Shown here: piece by piece, positions 28,501-36,785 of the stretch
Layout of the letters: the number at the start of each line of letters is the position of its first letter
Numbering within the stretch: the first letter of the stretch is position 1
Source of the DNA: NCEH01 sp040049195
GTDB lineage: Bacteria > Pseudomonadota > Alphaproteobacteria > Rhizobiales > Xanthobacteraceae
NCBI RefSeq assembly: GCF_040049195.1
Contig: NZ_JBDZDL010000008.1
DNA length: 64,000 nucleotides
Direction: 5' to 3' (one strand)
Notes under the pieces: model-generated
Told to the model about the DNA's origin: nothing
The model's input: the letters and a program-made list of their open reading frames with translations, nothing else
Databases searched by the model: none
Made by a program: the position numbers and the translations under genes

Positions 28501-29473
28501 CTGCGAGTTCCTTCTGGGCGGACGAGAGCAGCATCTCGTTGGCAAGGGTGTAGGGATCGCTCTCGCGGCGCTGGAGGCGCGCGGAGAGCTTCGGGGCCAG
28601 GCGCTCCGCCGCAGCGGTGAAGCGCTCGATGAGGAGATTTTCCGCCGTCTTCACCAGGCGGAAGCGCGCGATGCGGGCGAGACGGGCGGCGCCCGTCTCG
28701 GTTTCGAAGGCGACGCGGCGATGGGCGTTGATCTTGTCGAGGAGCTGGTCGAACCCCTCGCCGCTGATGGCGGAGACCCCCACCACCGGCACCGCCCATT
28801 CCCCCCGCGCGGAGGTGAGGGCGCCGAGGGTGAGCATGCTCTTCAGATCGGTCAGCGTGCGGTTGGCGTCGCTGCGGTCGCATTTCGAGACGACGTGGAT
28901 ATCCGCGATCTCCAAGATGCCCGCCTTGATGGCCTGGATCTCGTCGCCGAGGCCGGGGGCGGACACCACCACCGTGGTGTGGGAGGCGCGGGCGATCTCC
29001 ACCTCGTCCTGCCCGACACCCACGGTCTCGATGATCACCGTGTCGAAGCCGCCGACATCGAGGATGTCCACCGCGTCCAAAGCCGCGCGGGCCATGCCGC
29101 CCATGGCGCCGCGTGTCGCCATGGAGCGGATATAAATGCCGGGATCGGTGGCGAGCTCGGTCATGCGCACCCGGTCGCCGAGGATCGAGCCGCCGGAGAA
29201 CGGGCTGGAAGGGTCCACCGCGACGATGCCCACCTTCAGCCCCTGCTCGCGCAGCTGCTTGGCGAAATGGGCGACCAGCGTGGACTTGCCCGAGCCGGGC
29301 ACGCCGGTGATGCCGATGACATGGGCCTTGCCGGCGCGGCGATAGATTGTGGCTAGCGCCTCGCGCGCTTCCGGCGTGCCGGATTCCGCACGCGAGATGA
29401 GGCGGCCGATGGCGCCCATCTCGCCGGCTTCCACGCGGGGAATGAGGTCCAGCGAGGGAACGTAGCGGCCCAT
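28487..29473 (-). CDS. meaH: MeaB/ArgK-family G3E GTPase chaperone of the mutase
   Basis: A 328-residue P-loop GTPase with GVPGSGKS at 57-64, an Asp/Ser-rich switch (VDPSSPFSGGSILGDRVRM), ETVGVGQDEVE and SKCDRSD as base-recognition motif. This family guards B12-dependent mutases: it gates delivery of intact adenosylcobalamin and ejects damaged cofactor. MeaH is the name used for the chaperone associated with 2-hydroxyisobutyryl-CoA mutase. The start overlaps the hcl stop (TGATG) and its end overlaps the hcmA start, so it is co-translated with its client. Confidence 0.9.
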   Translation of the reverse strand: MGRYVPSLDLIPRVEAGEMGAIGRLISRAESGTPEAREALATIYRRAGKAHVIGITGVPGSGKSTLVAHFAKQLREQGLKVGIVAVDPSSPFSGGSILGDRVRMTELATDPGIYIRSMATRGAMGGMARAALDAVDILDVGGFDTVIIETVGVGQDEVEIARASHTTVVVSAPGLGDEIQAIKAGILEIADIHVVSKCDRSDANRTLTDLKSMLTLGALTSARGEWAVPVVGVSAISGEGFDQLLDKINAHRRVAFETETGAARLARIARFRLVKTAENLLIERFTAAAERLAPKLSARLQRRESDPYTLANEMLLSSAQKELADEHA

Positions 29474-30906
29474 CAGGCACCCCCCGCTTTGAGCTGGGCA
29501 TGCATATCGCGGAACACGGCGCGGTCGTCCACCACGCGGCGGGCCTTGAAGTCCGTGCGCGGCAGCGTGCCGCCTTCCACGATCTCCACCACCGCCCGCA
29601 GGCCCAGCAACTTCTGCATGGATTTGGCGATGTCGCCGCGGAATTTCTCCACATGGTCACGGCCGAGGCCGAGGGTCACGGCATCCGCCTCCACCCGCAG
29701 CACCAATTCGTCCATGGCGGCTTCGCGGGTGATGACGATCTGGTGCTCGCCGCCATAGCCGGCGGTCTGGTTGAGCACGGAATCGATCTCGCTCGGATAG
29801 ACGTTCTCGCCGCGGATGGTGAACATGTCGTCGATGCGCCCGAAGATGCCGAGCGGCAGGCGCGGATAGGTGCGCCCGCAGGGGCCAGGCTCGTCGGTCC
29901 ACAGCGTCAGATCCCCCGAGGCGAGGCGGATCATGGGCTGGGAGGTGCGCTCCAGATGGGTGTAGACCGGTGTTCCCCGCTCGCCATAGGGCACGCGGCG
30001 GAAGGTGCGCGGGTCGCAGACCTGGGTATAGACCACGTCCTGCCAGCACAGCATGCCGGGGGTCTCGGCGGAGCCGCCCACATGCATCCAGGGCGTCATC
30101 TCCGCCATGGAGCCGCTGTCGAACACCTTGGCGCCGTAGAGATCCTCGATGCGGTCGCGCACGCCGGGAATGGAGGCGCCGGGCTCGCCGGAGAAGAACA
30201 TCACGCGCAGGCCGAAGTCGCGCGGATTGAGCCCTTCCTTGAGCGCGGTTTCCGCGAGATGCAGGGCATAGGTGGGGGTGCCGTAGAAGCCGGCCGGCTT
30301 CATGGCGGCGAGCCATTGGGCGCAGCGCACGCTCATGCCCGGCGCGCCGGCGCCGAACGGAAAGGCCTTGGCGCCGAGCCGCTCCGCCCCCGCCAGCGCA
30401 CCCCACGAGCCCATGTACAGGCTGAAGATGGCGGCGACGCACACCATGTCGCCGGGACGCAGGCCCATGGCCCACATGATGCGGGCATGGGCATTGGCGA
30501 TGGCGCGCCAGTCGTTGCGGCCGATGGCGAAGGCCGTGGGCCGCCCGGTGGTGCCGGAGGTGCCGTGCACGTGGAACACCTCGGCGTCCGGAACGCACAG
30601 ATAGTCGCCGAAGGGCGGGTGCGCCGCCTGGCTGGCGCGCAGGTCCGCCTTGGTGACGACCGGCACCTTGTCCTCGAAATCCTCGAGCGACTTCAGATGC
30701 GAGGGGTGGAAGCCGGCGGCATCCCATTTGCGCCGGTAGAACGGCGCGGCCTCATAGGCATAGGCGCACAGCTGCTGCAGGCGGGCGAGGATCGCCGCGT
30801 CGCGGTCCGCGGGATGCATGGTTTCGCGCTTTGGAAACCAATAGCGCGCATCCGACGGCGGCAGATAGGTTTCGTCATAGCGCGGCGGGAAGGACCAGTC
30901 TTCCAT
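29473..30906 (-). CDS. hcl: 2-hydroxyisobutyrate-CoA ligase-like enzyme (phenylacetate-CoA ligase family)
   Basis: An AMP-forming acyl-CoA ligase of 477 residues. The P-loop HGTSGTTGRP lies at 114-123; later motifs are YGTPTYAL, GSMAEMTPW, GIFGRIDDMFTIRGENVYPSEID (A8 region) and a C-terminal lysine in LPRTDFKARRV. Sequence type and length fit the phenylacetate-CoA ligase family, to which the Aquincola 2-hydroxyisobutyryl-CoA ligase belongs. It would activate the acid that HcmAB rearranges. The assignment rests on context as well as family. It lies 14 bp after hcmB. Confidence 0.83.
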   Translation of the reverse strand: MEDWSFPPRYDETYLPPSDARYWFPKRETMHPADRDAAILARLQQLCAYAYEAAPFYRRKWDAAGFHPSHLKSLEDFEDKVPVVTKADLRASQAAHPPFGDYLCVPDAEVFHVHGTSGTTGRPTAFAIGRNDWRAIANAHARIMWAMGLRPGDMVCVAAIFSLYMGSWGALAGAERLGAKAFPFGAGAPGMSVRCAQWLAAMKPAGFYGTPTYALHLAETALKEGLNPRDFGLRVMFFSGEPGASIPGVRDRIEDLYGAKVFDSGSMAEMTPWMHVGGSAETPGMLCWQDVVYTQVCDPRTFRRVPYGERGTPVYTHLERTSQPMIRLASGDLTLWTDEPGPCGRTYPRLPLGIFGRIDDMFTIRGENVYPSEIDSVLNQTAGYGGEHQIVITREAAMDELVLRVEADAVTLGLGRDHVEKFRGDIAKSMQKLLGLRAVVEIVEGGTLPRTDFKARRVVDDRAVFRDMHAQLKAGGA

Positions 30907-30920
30907 GGGGCCCTCCGGGC

Positions 30921-31328
30921 TCAGCGCGCGCCGCGCTCGGTGACAAGGCGTTCCAGCGTCTCGACGATGGCATTGGGCGGGGTGTCCTGGAGCAGAACCT
31001 CCTTCACGCCCATCTCCTTCAGCGCCACCACGTCCTCGTCCGGCATGACGCCGCCGGCGACGACGATCAGGTCGTCCACGCCCTTCTCGTTCAAGAGCTT
31101 GAAAATCTTGGGGAATACCGTGAGCTGGACGCCCGACAGCAGGCTGACGCCGAGCACGTCCACGTCTTCCTGGATCGCGGCGGTGACCACTTCTTCCGGC
31201 GTGCGGTGCAGGCCGGAATAGATCACGTCCATGCCCGCATCGCGCAAGGTGCGCGCGACGACCTTCACGCCACGGTCGTGACCGTCGAGTCCCACCTTGG
31301 CGAGAAGCACTCGAATGGGTTGAGCCAT
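30921..31328 (-). CDS. hcmB: 2-hydroxyisobutyryl-CoA mutase, small cobalamin-binding subunit
   Basis: A 135-residue B12-binding domain. DGHDRG at 15-20 contains His17, the lower axial cobalt ligand (base-off/His-on form), with SLLSG and VAGGVMP as the following B12-binding loops. It pairs with HcmA, which lacks this domain. It is the first gene of the operon. The ATG at 31328 is chosen because GAGGG lies 6 nt before it; the in-frame ATG at 31334 abuts the ribosome site. The upstream palindrome at 31349-31370 probably controls it. Confidence 0.92.
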   Translation of the reverse strand: MAQPIRVLLAKVGLDGHDRGVKVVARTLRDAGMDVIYSGLHRTPEEVVTAAIQEDVDVLGVSLLSGVQLTVFPKIFKLLNEKGVDDLIVVAGGVMPDEDVVALKEMGVKEVLLQDTPPNAIVETLERLVTERGAR

Positions 31329-31348
31329 TTCCATCCCTCGTACATTAT

Positions 31349-31370
31349 TGAATTCTGAATTCCGAGTTCA
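31349..31370. promoter_or_regulatory. Candidate GntR operator between hcmB and its divergent regulator
   Basis: Three half-sites in a row: TGAATTC (31349-31355), TGAATTC (31356-31362) and GAGTTCA (31364-31370). The last two form the palindrome TGAATTC-C-GAGTTCA, one base different from the centre of the perfect palindrome at 21343-21361. It lies in the 76-bp gap between the divergent starts of hcmB and the GntR gene, where an autoregulating FadR-type repressor would bind. Confidence 0.72.
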
Positions 31371-31404
31371 ACAAACGGTCGCAGGTTCCCTGGAGATGGT
31401 CAAG

Positions 31405-32100
31405 ATGGAAAACGGCGGGCGCACGCGATATGCAGACTTCATGGAAACTCTGGCCGCACCGAAACGCCTGGTCGAACAGACCTACGAGGTCATTCTCGAC
31501 GCCATCTGCGACGGCACCCTCAAGCCGGGGGAACGCCTGACGCAGGAGGACATTGCCGCGCGCCTCAATGTTTCGCGCCAGCCGGTGACCCATGCGCTGG
31601 TGATCCTGCGCTCCCAGGGCTTCGTCATCGAATCGGGCAAGCGCGGGGTATCGGTGGCGCCGGTCCAGCCGGAACTGCTCAAGGCGATCTACGAATTCCG
31701 CTCGGCGGTGGAGCCGCTGGCGGCGGAACTGGCCACAGCCAATCTCAAGCCGGAACACATCCGCAAGGGGCGGGACCTCGTGGTGCGCGGGCGCAATCTC
31801 GTGCTCGCCAACGACCAGAAGGGCGTGGTCCATGCGGACATGGACTTCCACTCCTTCATCTACGATCTGTCCGGCAACCCGCTGGTGATCGATACGATGC
31901 GCCTCAATTGGCAGCATCTGCGCCGCGCCATGGGCGAGATCCTCTCCTTCCCCGGCCTCTCCATCCGCGTGTGGCGCGAGCATGAGGAAATTCTGGAAGC
32001 CATGATCGCCGGCGAGGCGAAGGTCGCGGCGGATCTCATGCGCAACCATCTGGTGGGCGCGTATCGCCGCGTGATGATGGGCGAGAAGGACATTACCTGA
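31405..32100 (+). CDS. GntR-family (FadR/FCD type) transcriptional regulator of the hcm cluster
   Basis: A 231-residue regulator with an N-terminal winged helix-turn-helix (residues ~15-80; GERLTQEDIAARLNVSRQPVTHAL, ending GFVIESGKRGVSV) and a C-terminal all-helical FCD ligand-binding domain with the acidic/His metal site typical of the group (DMDFHSFIY). It is divergent from hcmB and probably binds the TGAATTC-type sites at 31349-31370 and 21343-21361. Its effector would be the acid or a CoA ester of the pathway. I use the ATG at 31405, with GGAG 9 nt upstream; other in-frame ATGs at 31396 and further upstream are possible. Confidence 0.9.
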   Translation: MENGGRTRYADFMETLAAPKRLVEQTYEVILDAICDGTLKPGERLTQEDIAARLNVSRQPVTHALVILRSQGFVIESGKRGVSVAPVQPELLKAIYEFRSAVEPLAAELATANLKPEHIRKGRDLVVRGRNLVLANDQKGVVHADMDFHSFIYDLSGNPLVIDTMRLNWQHLRRAMGEILSFPGLSIRVWREHEEILEAMIAGEAKVAADLMRNHLVGAYRRVMMGEKDIT

Positions 32101-32299
32101 GCGCCCGCGCGCCGCGCCTAAAAGGCAGGCATGTGCTCCGCTTCGCGGCCGCGCGACCCCTGTCGCGCCGGGCGGATGAAGCGGCTTCCGTCGTCATGGC
32201 CGGGCGTGCCGGGCATGACGGTCATCCTAACCATCATCCCTCCGGGCACGCCGATTGCATGCGGTGGCGCAAACCGTCCCGACCCCACGGAAGTTGAAA

Positions 32300-33553
32300 A
32301 TGGCGAATCTGACGATCGACGGCGACCGCCTCTGGGCCGCGCTCATGGAAACCGCGCGCTTCGGCGGCACGGAAAAAGGCGGCATCAACCGCCTGACCCT
32401 GACCGAGGAAGACCGGCAGGTCCGCGACTGGTTCAAGGACGCCTGCATCGCCGCCGGCTGCACCGTTTCCGTGGACGAGGCCGGCAACATGTTCGCCCGC
32501 CGGCCCGGCCGCGACAATTCCCTGCCGCCCATCTGCATCGGCTCGCACCTCGACACCCAACCCACCGGCGGCAAGTTCGACGGTGTGCTGGGCGTGCTGG
32601 CGGGGCTGGAAGTGCTGCGCGCGCTCCAGGCCAGCGGCTATGAGACCCTGGCGCCCATCGAGGTCATCAACTGGACCAATGAGGAAGGCTCCCGCTTCGC
32701 CCCCGCCATGCTGGCATCCGGGGGCTTCGCCGGGGTGTTCGAGAAGCAATATGTGATGGACCAGCGCGACCGCGAGGGCATCCGCTTCGGCGATGCGCTG
32801 GACGCCATCGGCTATCGCGGCGACAAGCCGCTCGGCGGCCATCCCATGTCGGCCATGTTCGAACTCCATATCGAGCAGGGGCCGATCCTGGAGGCCGAGG
32901 GCAAGACCATCGGCGTCGTCACCGGCGTGCAGGGCATCCGCTGGTACGAGGCGACGATCACCGGCGTCGAGTCCCACGCCGGCACCACGCCCATGGCGCG
33001 ACGCAAGGATGCGCTGCTGGGCGCCGCCAAGGTGGTCGAGATCGTCAATGCGGTGGGCCTTGCCCATCCCCCGCTCGCGGTCGCGACCGTGGGGCTGATG
33101 GAAGTGCGGCCGAACTCGCGCAATGTCATTCCCGGCGAGGTCTTCCTCACCATCGAGATGCGCCATCCCGACCAGGGGGTGCTCGACACCATGCATGCGG
33201 AGCTGTGCGCGCAGATCGAGGCGGCGATCTCCGCGCTCGGCCTCACCCTTCAGCTCGACTGCATCCTGAACGCCCCGCCGGTGCATTTCGACGAGACCCT
33301 GGTCTCCACCATCCGGGCGGCGGCGGAAACGCTCGGCTATGGGCATCGCGATATCGTCTCGGGCGCCGGGCACGACGCCGCCTATGTGGCCCGCGTGGCG
33401 CCCACCACCATGGTGTTCGTGCCCTGCAAGGACGGCATCAGCCACAATGAGGCGGAAGACACCTCCCCGGCCGATTGCGCCGCCGGCGCGGCGGTGCTGC
33501 TGAACGCGGTGCTCGCCTTCGACGCGAAGCTGGAGGCGCAGGCGAAGGGCTAG
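32300..33553 (+). CDS. Zn-dependent M20 amidohydrolase (N-carbamoyl-L-amino-acid hydrolase / allantoate amidohydrolase family)
   Basis: A 417-residue hydrolase of the hydantoinase/carbamoylase family. Metal-site motifs: GSHLDTQPTGGKFDG (~82-96; His and Asp ligands), NEEGSRF (~128-134; the catalytic Glu and a ligand), HIEQGP (~190) and a late SHNEAE. ESHAGTTPM marks the dimerisation/substrate region. Members cleave N-carbamoyl amino acids, allantoate, ureidoglycine or beta-ureidopropionate; the exact substrate cannot be read. The ATG at 32300 has GGAAG upstream. It follows the GntR gene on the same strand after 199 bp and converges on edd. Confidence 0.88.
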   Translation: MANLTIDGDRLWAALMETARFGGTEKGGINRLTLTEEDRQVRDWFKDACIAAGCTVSVDEAGNMFARRPGRDNSLPPICIGSHLDTQPTGGKFDGVLGVLAGLEVLRALQASGYETLAPIEVINWTNEEGSRFAPAMLASGGFAGVFEKQYVMDQRDREGIRFGDALDAIGYRGDKPLGGHPMSAMFELHIEQGPILEAEGKTIGVVTGVQGIRWYEATITGVESHAGTTPMARRKDALLGAAKVVEIVNAVGLAHPPLAVATVGLMEVRPNSRNVIPGEVFLTIEMRHPDQGVLDTMHAELCAQIEAAISALGLTLQLDCILNAPPVHFDETLVSTIRAAAETLGYGHRDIVSGAGHDAAYVARVAPTTMVFVPCKDGISHNEAEDTSPADCAAGAAVLLNAVLAFDAKLEAQAKG

Positions 33554-33585
33554 GCGGAAAATCGCTCGCTTGTGGGGCGAAATGC

Positions 33586-33621
33586 GTTCGTCGCCGAAGT
33601 CTGCATGGAATTCGGCGACGA
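33586..33621. other. 12-bp perfect inverted repeat in the convergent gap before edd
   Basis: TTCGTCGCCGAA (33586-33597) and TTCGGCGACGAA (33610-33621) with a 12-nt loop. CGCTCG (33562-33567) and CGAGCG (33635-33640) form an outer pair. It sits between two converging genes, so a bidirectional transcript end is likely, although there is no T-tract. It lies 70 bp from the parS site. Confidence 0.55.
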
Positions 33622-33690
33622 AATTCACGTAAATCGAGCGTCATCGCAGGTTTCATTCACGGGAATCCCGTGTTCGTCCGTGGCCCTCTA

Positions 33691-33706
33691 TGTTTCACGT
33701 GAAACA
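33691..33706. other. parS: Perfect parS site (ParB-binding centromere sequence)
   Basis: TGTTTCACGTGAAACA, the exact 16-bp consensus bound by chromosomal ParB/Spo0J. It extends to an 18-bp palindrome with A33690/T33707, and GGCCCT (33682-33687) pairs with AGGGCC (33710-33715), giving a 34-bp imperfect palindrome with one mismatch. It is intergenic, 36 bp past the end of edd. Chromosomal parS sites cluster near the replication origin. Confidence 0.88.
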
Positions 33707-33742
33707 TAAAGGGCCTGAAACCTTTGCGATCCCTTGTTTTCG

Positions 33743-35584
33743 TCAAGCCGCCGTGAGCGAAAAGATGCTCGCCCCGGTATCCGCCGTCCCAACCGCATTT
33801 CGGAACGGCGCAAACAATTCCCGGCCGACATTGACGTGGGAGGCGGAAAGATCTTCCTCCGCCTGTGGGCGGGCGGCCCATTCGTCCGCATCCACCAGCA
33901 CGGTGAGATGACCCGCCACGCCGTCGAGCCGCACCAGATCGCCATCGCGGATCTTGCCGATCGGCCCGCCGGCCGCCGCCTCCGGGGTCACGTGGATGGC
34001 CGAGGGCACCTTGCCCGAGGCGCCGGACATGCGCCCGTCGGTCACAAGCGCCACCTTCTGCCCGCGATCCTGCAGCACGCCGAGCGGTGGCAGCAGCTTG
34101 TGCAGTTCCGGCATGCCGTTGGCCTTCGGCCCCTGGAAGCGCACCACGGCGACGAAATCCCCGGTGAGGCTGCCGGTCTTGAACGCGGCCTGAAGCGCCT
34201 CCTGGGAATGGAACACGCGGGCCGGCGCCTCGATCACATGCCGCTCCGGCGCCACCGCCGAGGTCTTGATGACCGCGCGGCCGAGATTGCCGTCCAGCAC
34301 CTTCAGCCCGCCGGTGGGCTGGAAGGCGCGGGTGACCGGGCGAAGCACCGCCTCGTCGCCGCTCGCGGCCGTGGCGTCGCGCCACACCAAAGCGCCGTTT
34401 TCGTCCAGGCCCGGCTCGGCCGTGTAGCCGGAAAGGCCGGTGCCCCACACGGTCTCCACATCCTCGTGCAGCAGGCCGGCGGAGAGCAGTTCGCGGATCA
34501 CGAAGCCCATGCCGCCGGCGGCGTGGAAATGGTTCACGTCCGCCTTGCCGTTGGGATAGACGCGGGTCAGCAGCGGCACCACATCCGCGAGGTCCGAGAA
34601 ATCGTCCCAGGTCAGCTTGATGCCCGCCGCCGCCGCCATGGCGACGATATGGAGCGTGTGGTTGGTGGAGCCGCCGGTGGCATGCAGGCCGACGACCCCG
34701 TTCACGAACGCCTTCTCGTCCAGCATCCGGCCGAGCGGGGTGTAGTGATTGCCGAGCGCGCTGTTGGCGAGCGCCCGCTTGGTGCCCTCCCGCGTCAGCG
34801 CATCGCGCAGCGGCGTGTTGGGATTGACGAAGGAGGCGCCGGGCAAATGCACGCCCATGATCTCCATCATCATCTGGTTGGTGTTGGCGGTGCCGTAGAA
34901 GGTACAGGTGCCGGGGCCGTGGTAGGACTTGGACTCCGCCTCCAACAGCGCATCGCGGCCGATCTTGCCTTCCGCGAACAATTGCCGGATGCGGGATTTC
35001 TCGTCGTTCGGGAGGCCCGAAGTCATGGGACCGCTCGGGATGAACACCGCCGGCAGATGGCCGAACGAGAGCGCGCCGATGATCAGCCCGGGCACGATCT
35101 TGTCGCAGATGCCGAGGAACACGGCGGCATCGAAGGTCTGGTGCGAGAGCGCCACCGCCGTGGACAGGGCGATCACCTCGCGGGAGAACAGGGACAGCTC
35201 CATGCCCGCTTCCCCTTGCGTGACACCGTCGCACATGGCCGGCACCCCGCCCGCCACCTGCGCCACGCCGCCCACGTCGCGGGCGGCCTCGCGGATCAGC
35301 TCGGGGAAGCGCTCATAGGGCTGGTGGGCGCTGAGCATGTCGTTATAGGCGGTCACAATCGCGAGATTTCCGCCCGCGCCGCTGCGCAGTTCCGCCTTGT
35401 CGCCCGGCAGGCAGGCGGCAAATCCATGGGCCTGGTTGGCGCAGCCGAGCGCCCGGCGGCGGGGGCCGGCCTCGGCGGCGGCGGAGATGCGGTCCAGATA
35501 GCGCGCGCGGCTGTCGCGGCTGCGCTCAGCAATGCGCTGCGTCACCTCGCCGATGCGGGCATTGAGACTGGCTTGGGCGGTCAT
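33743..35584 (-). CDS. edd: Phosphogluconate dehydratase (Entner-Doudoroff pathway)
   Basis: A 613-residue IlvD/Edd-family dehydratase converting 6-phosphogluconate to 2-keto-3-deoxy-6-phosphogluconate. Iron-sulfur cluster cysteines are in PAMCDGVTQG, LGICDKIVPG and GPGTCTFYGTANTNQ. GRMSGASGK and TGGSTNHTLH are family signatures. The length suits Edd (~600-610) rather than IlvD (~560-615), and GNHYTPLGRMLDEKAFVNG is Edd-like. A strong AGGAGGT lies before the ATG. Its partners eda and zwf are not in the window. A palindrome at 35643-35690 lies just upstream. Confidence 0.93.
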   Translation of the reverse strand: MTAQASLNARIGEVTQRIAERSRDSRARYLDRISAAAEAGPRRRALGCANQAHGFAACLPGDKAELRSGAGGNLAIVTAYNDMLSAHQPYERFPELIREAARDVGGVAQVAGGVPAMCDGVTQGEAGMELSLFSREVIALSTAVALSHQTFDAAVFLGICDKIVPGLIIGALSFGHLPAVFIPSGPMTSGLPNDEKSRIRQLFAEGKIGRDALLEAESKSYHGPGTCTFYGTANTNQMMMEIMGVHLPGASFVNPNTPLRDALTREGTKRALANSALGNHYTPLGRMLDEKAFVNGVVGLHATGGSTNHTLHIVAMAAAAGIKLTWDDFSDLADVVPLLTRVYPNGKADVNHFHAAGGMGFVIRELLSAGLLHEDVETVWGTGLSGYTAEPGLDENGALVWRDATAASGDEAVLRPVTRAFQPTGGLKVLDGNLGRAVIKTSAVAPERHVIEAPARVFHSQEALQAAFKTGSLTGDFVAVVRFQGPKANGMPELHKLLPPLGVLQDRGQKVALVTDGRMSGASGKVPSAIHVTPEAAAGGPIGKIRDGDLVRLDGVAGHLTVLVDADEWAARPQAEEDLSASHVNVGRELFAPFRNAVGTADTGASIFSLTAA

Positions 35585-35642
35585 TGGGACCTCCTGGCTG
35601 GCGGGATGGGGAACGGGCGGGAAGCAGGGGCCATCCCGACGC

Positions 35643-35690
35643 GATCCGATTCGAGGTGAGAGATTGCCATTTTAACCTCGAAGCCGGATC
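35643..35690. promoter_or_regulatory. Palindrome in the edd divergent promoter region
   Basis: TTCGAGGT (35650-35657) and ACCTCGAA (35675-35682) are perfect 8-bp arms 17 nt apart. Outside them GATCCG (35643-35648) mirrors CGGATC (35685-35690). It lies between the divergent starts of edd and the D-2-hydroxyacid dehydrogenase gene, 59 bp from edd, fitting an operator for either gene. Confidence 0.55.
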
Positions 35691-35731
35691 AAGGGCATCA
35701 CCAACACATGCGCCCGATAGCGAGCATTTCA

Positions 35732-36703
35732 ATGACACACTCCGCCCCCGCCCGCGTCGCCATCCTCGACGATTACCAGAGCGTGGCCGCATCCATGGCC
35801 GATTGGGATGCCCTGAAGCCCGGCGCCGACGCTGTCTTCTTCCACGATCACGTGGCCGATCCGGACCGCCTCGCCGCGCGCCTCACGCCGTTCGACGCCC
35901 TGGTCCTCACGCGCGAGCGCACGCCGGTGGACGCGGCGCTGATCGCCCGGCTGCCCAATCTCAAGCTCATCACCACCATCGGCATGTGGAACGCCTCCAT
36001 CGATATCGGGGCGGCGCAGGCGCGCGGCATCACGGTGAGCGGGACCGCTGGCGGCGACCCCCACGCCACCCCTGCCCTCACCTGGGCCCTGGTGCTGGCG
36101 GTGACACGCGGGCTGCACAAGGAAGCCGCCTCGGTGCGCGCCGGCGGCTGGCAGGTCGGCCTCGGCATGGATATCGCGGGCAAGACCCTGGGCGTGCTCG
36201 GCCTCGGGCGCATCGGCGCGGAGGTGGCGAAGTTCGGCCAGGCCTTCGGCATGAAGGTCATTGCCTGGAGCCAGAATCTGACCGCCGAGCGGGCGGCCGA
36301 ATGCGGCGTGGAACGGGTGCAGAAGGACGAATTGTTCGCCCGTGCCGACGTGCTCACCATCCACCTCAAGCTCGGCGCCCGCACGCAGGATCTTGTCGGC
36401 ACGGCGGAATTGGGCCGCATGAAGCCTACGGCCTTCCTGGTGAACACCTCGCGCGGGCCGATCGTGACCGAGGCGGCCCTGGTGGACGCGCTGACGCAGC
36501 GCCGGATCGCCGGCGCGGCGCTCGACGTATTCGACACCGAGCCGCTGGCGGTGGATCATCCGTTCCGATTTTTGCCCAATGTGCTGGCGACGCCGCACAT
36601 CGGCTATGTTACGGAAAACACCTATCGCACGGCCTTCCCGCAGATCGTCGAAGACATCGCCGCCTGGCAGCGCGGCGCGCCGATCCGCGTGCTGGAGCCG
36701 TGA
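35732..36703 (+). CDS. NAD-dependent D-2-hydroxyacid dehydrogenase family protein
   Basis: A 323-residue dehydrogenase of the D-isomer-specific family. Rossmann motif GVLGLGRIG (~155-163); catalytic Arg in NTSRGPIV, Glu in DVFDTEPL and His in ATPHIGYVTENTY. It reduces or oxidises 2-hydroxyacids or 2-ketoacids such as glyoxylate, hydroxypyruvate or phosphoglycerate; the substrate is open. ATG at 35732 chosen; an in-frame ATG at 35708 would add eight residues. It runs toward lhgO, 82 bp downstream, which also handles a 2-hydroxyacid. Confidence 0.9.
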   Translation: MTHSAPARVAILDDYQSVAASMADWDALKPGADAVFFHDHVADPDRLAARLTPFDALVLTRERTPVDAALIARLPNLKLITTIGMWNASIDIGAAQARGITVSGTAGGDPHATPALTWALVLAVTRGLHKEAASVRAGGWQVGLGMDIAGKTLGVLGLGRIGAEVAKFGQAFGMKVIAWSQNLTAERAAECGVERVQKDELFARADVLTIHLKLGARTQDLVGTAELGRMKPTAFLVNTSRGPIVTEAALVDALTQRRIAGAALDVFDTEPLAVDHPFRFLPNVLATPHIGYVTENTYRTAFPQIVEDIAAWQRGAPIRVLEP

Positions 36704-36785
36704 GACACGCCATCAGCCGGTGGGACACACCGCCGGGAAAACACGGGCGCTTCGCAGCCCGGACTTGTGGGAGGAAAAGAGCATA

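Noticed and set aside
31329..31404. B12 riboswitch before the hcm operon or pduO
   Set aside because: The 76-bp gap before hcmB and the 122-bp gap before pduO are too short and show no B12-box-like sequence.
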